From Bacillus zhangzhouensis (lineage in GTDB: Bacteria; Bacillota; Bacilli; Bacillales; Bacillaceae): DNA of 64,000 nucleotides. Location: NCBI GenBank assembly GCA_025809375.1, contig CP099514.1, positions 1,984,001 to 2,048,000 on the forward strand. Direction: 5' to 3'. Both the position numbers and the translations under genes were made by a program. How positions within the stretch are numbered: the stretch's first letter is position 1; every line of letters starts with the position of its first letter. Below, piece after piece: positions 60,386 to 64,000 of this stretch. The notes under the pieces are model-generated. The model saw only the letters and a program-made list of their open reading frames with translations. It searched no databases and was not told where the DNA came from.

Positions 60386-60738
60386 GAGTTAATGCCAAGT
60401 GAAAGCGTTTCTCTCGGCGCATCTCCCCAAAGCTTTTCTAGATTGTAGTATCCTCTTTCTTCTTTGTGAAACACATGGGCAATGACATCTCCTAGATCAA
60501 TCAATACCCATCTTGCTTCTTCAAAGCCTTCCATTTTCTTCACTTCGATTCCGCTTTCCTCTGCAAGATGTTTTACTTCTCTTGCAATGGCCTGCACTTG
60601 TTTCTCAGAATTCCCGTGACAAATGAGAAAATAATCTGCAACAAGTGAGATTCCTTGCATATTAAGGGCAATAATATCCTCTGCCCGTTTATCATCGCAT
60701 GCTCCTGCTGCGATGTTTAAAATTGATGATGAATCCAT
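60382..60738 (-). CDS. rsfS: Ribosomal silencing factor RsfS
   Basis: A 118-residue Iojap/RsfS protein that binds L14 and blocks subunit joining in starvation. ADYFLICHGNSEKQVQAIA and GDVIAHVFHKEERGYYNLEKLWGDAP are family signatures. ATG 60738 follows AAGGAGGAAT. Confidence 0.96.
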   Translation of the reverse strand: MDSSSILNIAAGACDDKRAEDIIALNMQGISLVADYFLICHGNSEKQVQAIAREVKHLAEESGIEVKKMEGFEEARWVLIDLGDVIAHVFHKEERGYYNLEKLWGDAPRETLSLGINS

Positions 60739-60751
60739 CAAAAATTCCTCC

Positions 60752-61315
60752 TTAGTTGTTCTTATGGACAAGCGAGTTGTAAGTAGCAAGCGTATCTGGA
60801 AAAACTGGCTGATTCTTTTTCATTAGAAAACTAATGGTGTTTTTTAATGATTGGATCAGTGCACGATCTAGATCATGTTCTGCTAACTCCCTTACTTCTT
60901 CGACACCAGGGAAATGACGTCCTGGTTCAATATAATCTGCGACATAAATGACTTTTTCAAGTAAAGTCATGTCTGGTCTGCCGGAAGTATGAAATTCAAT
61001 GGCGGTTAAAACATCTTGATCGACAATGCCAGCTTCTTTTTTGACCAAATAGGCACCAACCGGGGCATGCCAAAGCTCGGGCGAATATTCAAGCAATAAA
61101 GGGTTCATCTGTTCATTTTGGATAATCCCCTTCATTTCTTCCTTTGGTCTAAATTTCGCATAATCATGAAAAATAGCGGCGATCTCTGCTTTTTTCACAT
61201 CAGCTCCATACCGTTCCGCTAATGAAATGGCTGTCTCCATGACTCCAAGTGTATGTGTATATCTATGCTCTGTTAACTGCTCTTTGACACAGCTCAATGC
61301 TTCTTCACGATTCAT
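60752..61315 (-). CDS. yqeK: HD-domain Ap4A hydrolase YqeK
   Basis: A 187-residue HD-domain phosphohydrolase. [13 protein letters not shown] and [11 protein letters not shown] carry the metal-binding His and Asp residues. Relatives split Ap4A symmetrically. It overlaps nadD by 11 bases. Confidence 0.93.
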   Translation of the reverse strand: MNREEALSCVKEQLTEHRYTHTLGVMETAISLAERYGADVKKAEIAAIFHDYAKFRPKEEMKGIIQNEQMNPLLLEYSPELWHAPVGAYLVKKEAGIVDQDVLTAIEFHTSGRPDMTLLEKVIYVADYIEPGRHFPGVEEVRELAEHDLDRALIQSLKNTISFLMKKNQPVFPDTLATYNSLVHKNN

Positions 61316-61874
61316 ATAAATGATGCTCCTTTATATAACGCTCAACAGCTTTCGGAATCAAATAATCGACAGGCTTTCCCTGCTCGATTCGTTGCCTAAT
61401 CAATGTCGATGATACATCAAAAGCTGGAACATCTGCAAATAAAAGAGGATATGCCGTCCTTCCAACGTAACCCGGTCTTTTCATCCCAATAAAGGTAATC
61501 ATTTGAAGCAAATCATCAATCCGATGCCATTTTGGCAAATACTCGACCATGTCCCCTCCTATCATAAAAAAGAACTGATCTTCTGGATGACGCTTCTTTA
61601 ACAGATTCACTGTATCCGCCGTATAAGACGGTCCCTCCCGCTCCATTTCAATGAGCTCGAGCCGAAAATACGGATTTGACTGAATCGCCGCCTCCACCAT
61701 TTTTATCCGGTGATGACTCTCTGCGCGTTTCCGTTCTGTTTTATGAGGAGGCATATGGTTTGGGATAAACCAAATTTCATCAAGCCCTACTTGAATCCGC
61801 ACCTCACTTGCCATCAGTAAATGCCCGTTATGGGGAGGATCAAACGTACCGCCGAACAATCCTATTTTTTTCAT
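61305..61874 (-). CDS. nadD: Nicotinate-nucleotide adenylyltransferase
   Basis: A 189-residue enzyme that adenylates nicotinate mononucleotide in NAD synthesis. The nucleotidyltransferase motif [12 protein letters not shown] and the C-terminal [11 protein letters not shown] (SSTxIR) motif are present. ATG 61874 follows GGTGGATGCG. Normal length. Confidence 0.97.
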   Translation of the reverse strand: MKKIGLFGGTFDPPHNGHLLMASEVRIQVGLDEIWFIPNHMPPHKTERKRAESHHRIKMVEAAIQSNPYFRLELIEMEREGPSYTADTVNLLKKRHPEDQFFFMIGGDMVEYLPKWHRIDDLLQMITFIGMKRPGYVGRTAYPLLFADVPAFDVSSTLIRQRIEQGKPVDYLIPKAVERYIKEHHLYES

Positions 61875-61887
61875 ATCGCATCCACCT

Positions 61888-62178
61888 TTACGGCAGCTTA
61901 ATTTGTTTATTTTCCTTAGATTCTTTGTAAAGGACAATCACATTTCCGATCGTTTGAACGAGTTCAGCCTTTGCACCTTTTACAAGTGCTTTCGCAACTT
62001 CTGTTTTGTCCTCGTCGCAATTTTGCAATACGCTGACTTTTAACAGTTCTCTTGCTTCAAGCGCCTCGGAAATTTGCTTGACCATATTGTCATTTACCCC
62101 GCCTTTTCCAACTTGAAAAATAGGTGATAAATGATGTGCTTGTGCACGTAAAAAACGTTTTTGCTTACCTTTTAACAT
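61888..62178 (-). CDS. yqeI: CRM-domain RNA-binding protein YqeI (YhbY family)
   Basis: A 96-residue YhbY/CRS1 family protein with the GxxG-like [33 protein letters not shown] core. It binds pre-50S ribosomal particles in relatives. It overlaps aroE by seven bases. Confidence 0.93.
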   Translation of the reverse strand: MLKGKQKRFLRAQAHHLSPIFQVGKGGVNDNMVKQISEALEARELLKVSVLQNCDEDKTEVAKALVKGAKAELVQTIGNVIVLYKESKENKQIKLP

Positions 62179-63014
62179 GGTGTTCCTCCTAATTTCTCTA
62201 TGACAATTGACTTCATTTTTCCGGCGTCAGGCGTGATGCCTGTCCATAGTTCAAAGGCTCTTACTGCTTGTCCAACAAACATGCCAACCCCATTAACTGT
62301 TTTCAAGCCTAATCCTGCGGCTTCATTTAGCAGTTTTGTTTCTATTGGATTATACACAATATCACAAACGACTGCTGTTTTTTTTGCGTTCGCTAAAGAA
62401 ATCGGGGTTTCTTCAACATTCGGATACATGCCGATCGAGGTCGTATGAATGATAACATCATATTCCCCAAGCCGCTCTACCGCTGTATTTAATGTGATTG
62501 CTTCAGATGCGATTTTCCCCTCTACACTTTCAATGAAAGCTTCAGCTTTTTCAATGGTGCGGTTCGTAATATCAAAGCTCTTCGGTGCATACTCAACAAT
62601 TGTTGTATAAATCGCTCTTGCCGCTCCGCCAGCACCAATCAAGAGAAATGACAGCTCTGATAATGGCTGATCCAAGGCTTCAAGCAATGAATGAAGAAAG
62701 CCTTCTCCATCCGTATTATACCCAACGAGCTGCTTTCCTTCGAGCCGCACCGTATTGACGGCACCCAGACGTTCAGCTGTCACATCAATTTTGTCAAGGT
62801 ACTGCATGATGTCTACTTTGTGCGGAACAGTGACGTTAAAGCCGCTGATTCCTAATGCTTTCATGCCGCTAACGGCCTCTTTCAGGTCATCATTTTCTAC
62901 TTGAAAGCCATGATAATGTCCATCAATTCCAGCATCCTTTAATGCTGCATTATGAATATCCGGAGACATTGAATGGCCAACAGGGTTACCGATTACTCCA
63001 TATAATGGTTTCAA
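62172..63014 (-). CDS. aroE: Shikimate dehydrogenase
   Basis: A 280-residue NADPH enzyme of aromatic amino acid synthesis. The substrate motif GFNVTVPHK and the nucleotide-binding LIGAGGAARAI are clear, with the catalytic NTDGEGF. The start is TTG 63014 after AAAGGGGGAGAG. It lies between yqeH and yqeI. Confidence 0.96.
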   Translation of the reverse strand: MKPLYGVIGNPVGHSMSPDIHNAALKDAGIDGHYHGFQVENDDLKEAVSGMKALGISGFNVTVPHKVDIMQYLDKIDVTAERLGAVNTVRLEGKQLVGYNTDGEGFLHSLLEALDQPLSELSFLLIGAGGAARAIYTTIVEYAPKSFDITNRTIEKAEAFIESVEGKIASEAITLNTAVERLGEYDVIIHTTSIGMYPNVEETPISLANAKKTAVVCDIVYNPIETKLLNEAAGLGLKTVNGVGMFVGQAVRAFELWTGITPDAGKMKSIVIEKLGGTPC

Positions 63015-63035
63015 GGTCTCTCCCCCTTTAAACAT

Positions 63036-64000
63036 TTAAATTAACGAACGTCTCATAAACACATGAACGCCTTTTGGCGCATAAACTTTGATTTGCTTGC
63101 CCGCATCATTTGCAGTGACCCAGCCTAAACCTGAAAAGACGATGTCCGTTTTTGGCTGATCAATTGTAAAGGTATGCGGAACAAGCGGCGGGAAATCTTC
63201 CATTTCCTCTTTTGATGGCGGTGAAAGCAGTTCCCCTGCATGTTTTTCATATAATTCATCTGCGTTCTCCAGCTTTGTACGGTGAATATTCAGTTCATTT
63301 GGCATATAGCAGACAAAAGAAGTTCTGCCGCCTTTTACATAATCAAATCGAGCCAGTCCGCCAAAATAAAGCGTTTGGGCTTCATTTAATTGGAATGTTC
63401 TCGGTTTCAATTCTTTTTTCGGCGTTAACACCTTCAAGTCACTTTTGCTGACATAGTGCGCCATTTGATGGCGGTTGATGATGCCCGGCGTATCAAATAA
63501 AGCAGATCCGTCATCAAGCGGGATTTCAATGGCATCAAGTGTAGTACCTGGATATTGGGATGTAGTAATGACGTTCTCTTCGCCAGATACTTCTTTAATG
63601 ATTCGATTGATAAATGTTGATTTTCCAACATTCGTACAGCCGACGACATAGACATTTCTTCCCTCACGGTAATGATCAATCGCTTCCATTACCTCAGGCA
63701 CACCCTGGCCTCTGCTTGCACTGATTAAGAAAACATCGATAGGGTTTAATCCGTTTTCCTTTGCTTCCCGTTTCATCCAATGAATGAGACGGTCTTTTTT
63801 CACAGATTTCGGTAAAATATCCACTTTGTTGCCGACAAGTAAAATCGGATTACCACCGACAATACGGCTCAGCCCGTTGATCCAGCTTCCGTTAAAGTCA
63901 AAAATATCAACGACCTTCACAATGAGAGAATCTGTCTCTCCAATGCTGTGCAGTATATTTAAAAAGTCGTCTTCTGTTAAAGAAACATCTTGAATTTCAT
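63036..64000 (-). CDS. yqeH: Circularly permuted GTPase YqeH (5' end beyond the window)
   Basis: About 321 residues visible, reading open to the right edge. This permuted GTPase has G4 NKVD first, then G1 CTNVGKST and G3 DTPG, followed by an RNA-binding C-terminal domain. It aids 30S subunit assembly. The usual N-terminal zinc finger lies outside the window. It heads the aroE-nadD cluster. Confidence 0.95.
   Translation of the reverse strand, partial: EIQDVSLTEDDFLNILHSIGETDSLIVKVVDIFDFNGSWINGLSRIVGGNPILLVGNKVDILPKSVKKDRLIHWMKREAKENGLNPIDVFLISASRGQGVPEVMEAIDHYREGRNVYVVGCTNVGKSTFINRIIKEVSGEENVITTSQYPGTTLDAIEIPLDDGSALFDTPGIINRHQMAHYVSKSDLKVLTPKKELKPRTFQLNEAQTLYFGGLARFDYVKGGRTSFVCYMPNELNIHRTKLENADELYEKHAGELLSPPSKEEMEDFPPLVPHTFTIDQPKTDIVFSGLGWVTANDAGKQIKVYAPKGVHVFMRRSLI

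Noticed and set aside
60398..60415. cre-like sequence TGAAAGCGTTTCTC inside rsfS
   Set aside because: Two mismatches at one end and it is inside a coding region far from a promoter; likely chance.

Overview
The window is a core chromosomal segment of a low-GC, endospore-forming, naturally competent Bacillus. Gene order runs sodA-yqgC-yqgB-yqfZ-ispG through sigA-dnaG, glyQS-recO-era, the hrcA heat-shock operon, gpr-spoIIP-lepA and comE to nadD-aroE-yqeH. This is the sodA-to-yqeH region as known from Bacillus subtilis. Protein divergence and accessory content suggest the B. pumilus / B. safensis / B. altitudinis group; that species-level call is inference. Most genes lie on the minus strand.

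Layout. Positions 1-13900 hold the 5' part of sodA, small membrane and sporulation genes, ispG, an accessory ROK-family sugar kinase, a Zur-controlled znuC-znuB-zur zinc-uptake operon without znuA, yqfU, yqfT, the cshB-nfo repair/RNA pair, yqfQ and ispH. A degenerate GNAT acetyltransferase lies at about 1870-2370. At 13881-14544 an internally deleted IS3-family element sits inside the loop of the terminator shared by ispH and yqfO. Positions 14560-26050 hold yqfO-trmK, cccA, yqxD-dnaG-sigA, ccpN-ppsR and glyQS with a glycine T-box leader. Positions 26040-38000 hold recO, yqzL, era, cdd, dgkA, ybeY, pgpH, phoH, the sporulation genes yqfD/yqfC, the FloA/NfeD membrane pair, yqeY and rpsU. Positions 38000-50200 hold yqeW, then lepA-hemW-hrcA-grpE-dnaK-dnaJ-prmA-rsmE-mtaB, with a CIRCE operator before hrcA. 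Positions 50200-64000 hold yqxA-spoIIP-gpr, rpsT, holA, yqzM, comEA-comEB-comEC, comER and the yqeH-aroE-yqeI-nadD-yqeK-rsfS-yqeM cluster.

How the genes work together. ispG and ispH supply the last two steps of the MEP isoprenoid pathway. CcpN and PpsR link gluconeogenic control with phosphotransfer regulation. HrcA-GrpE-DnaK-DnaJ form the class I heat-shock response. ComEA/EB/EC form the DNA-uptake locus. Era, YbeY, YqeH, RsfS, YqeI, RsmE, PrmA, LepA, S20 and S21 form a strong ribosome-assembly theme. Sporulation genes are scattered through it (yqfX, yqfT, yqfQ, yqfC/D, spoIIP, gpr), and several have promoter-like sequences for SigE, SigG or SigK.

I found no tRNA, rRNA, CRISPR array, prophage, toxin-antitoxin or defence locus, and no large undescribed system. 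The most unusual signals are the IS-split terminator, leader hairpins before ispG and ispH, the structured rpsT 3' region, the sporulation promoter matches and the accessory sugar kinase. All promoter, operator and terminator calls were read by eye.
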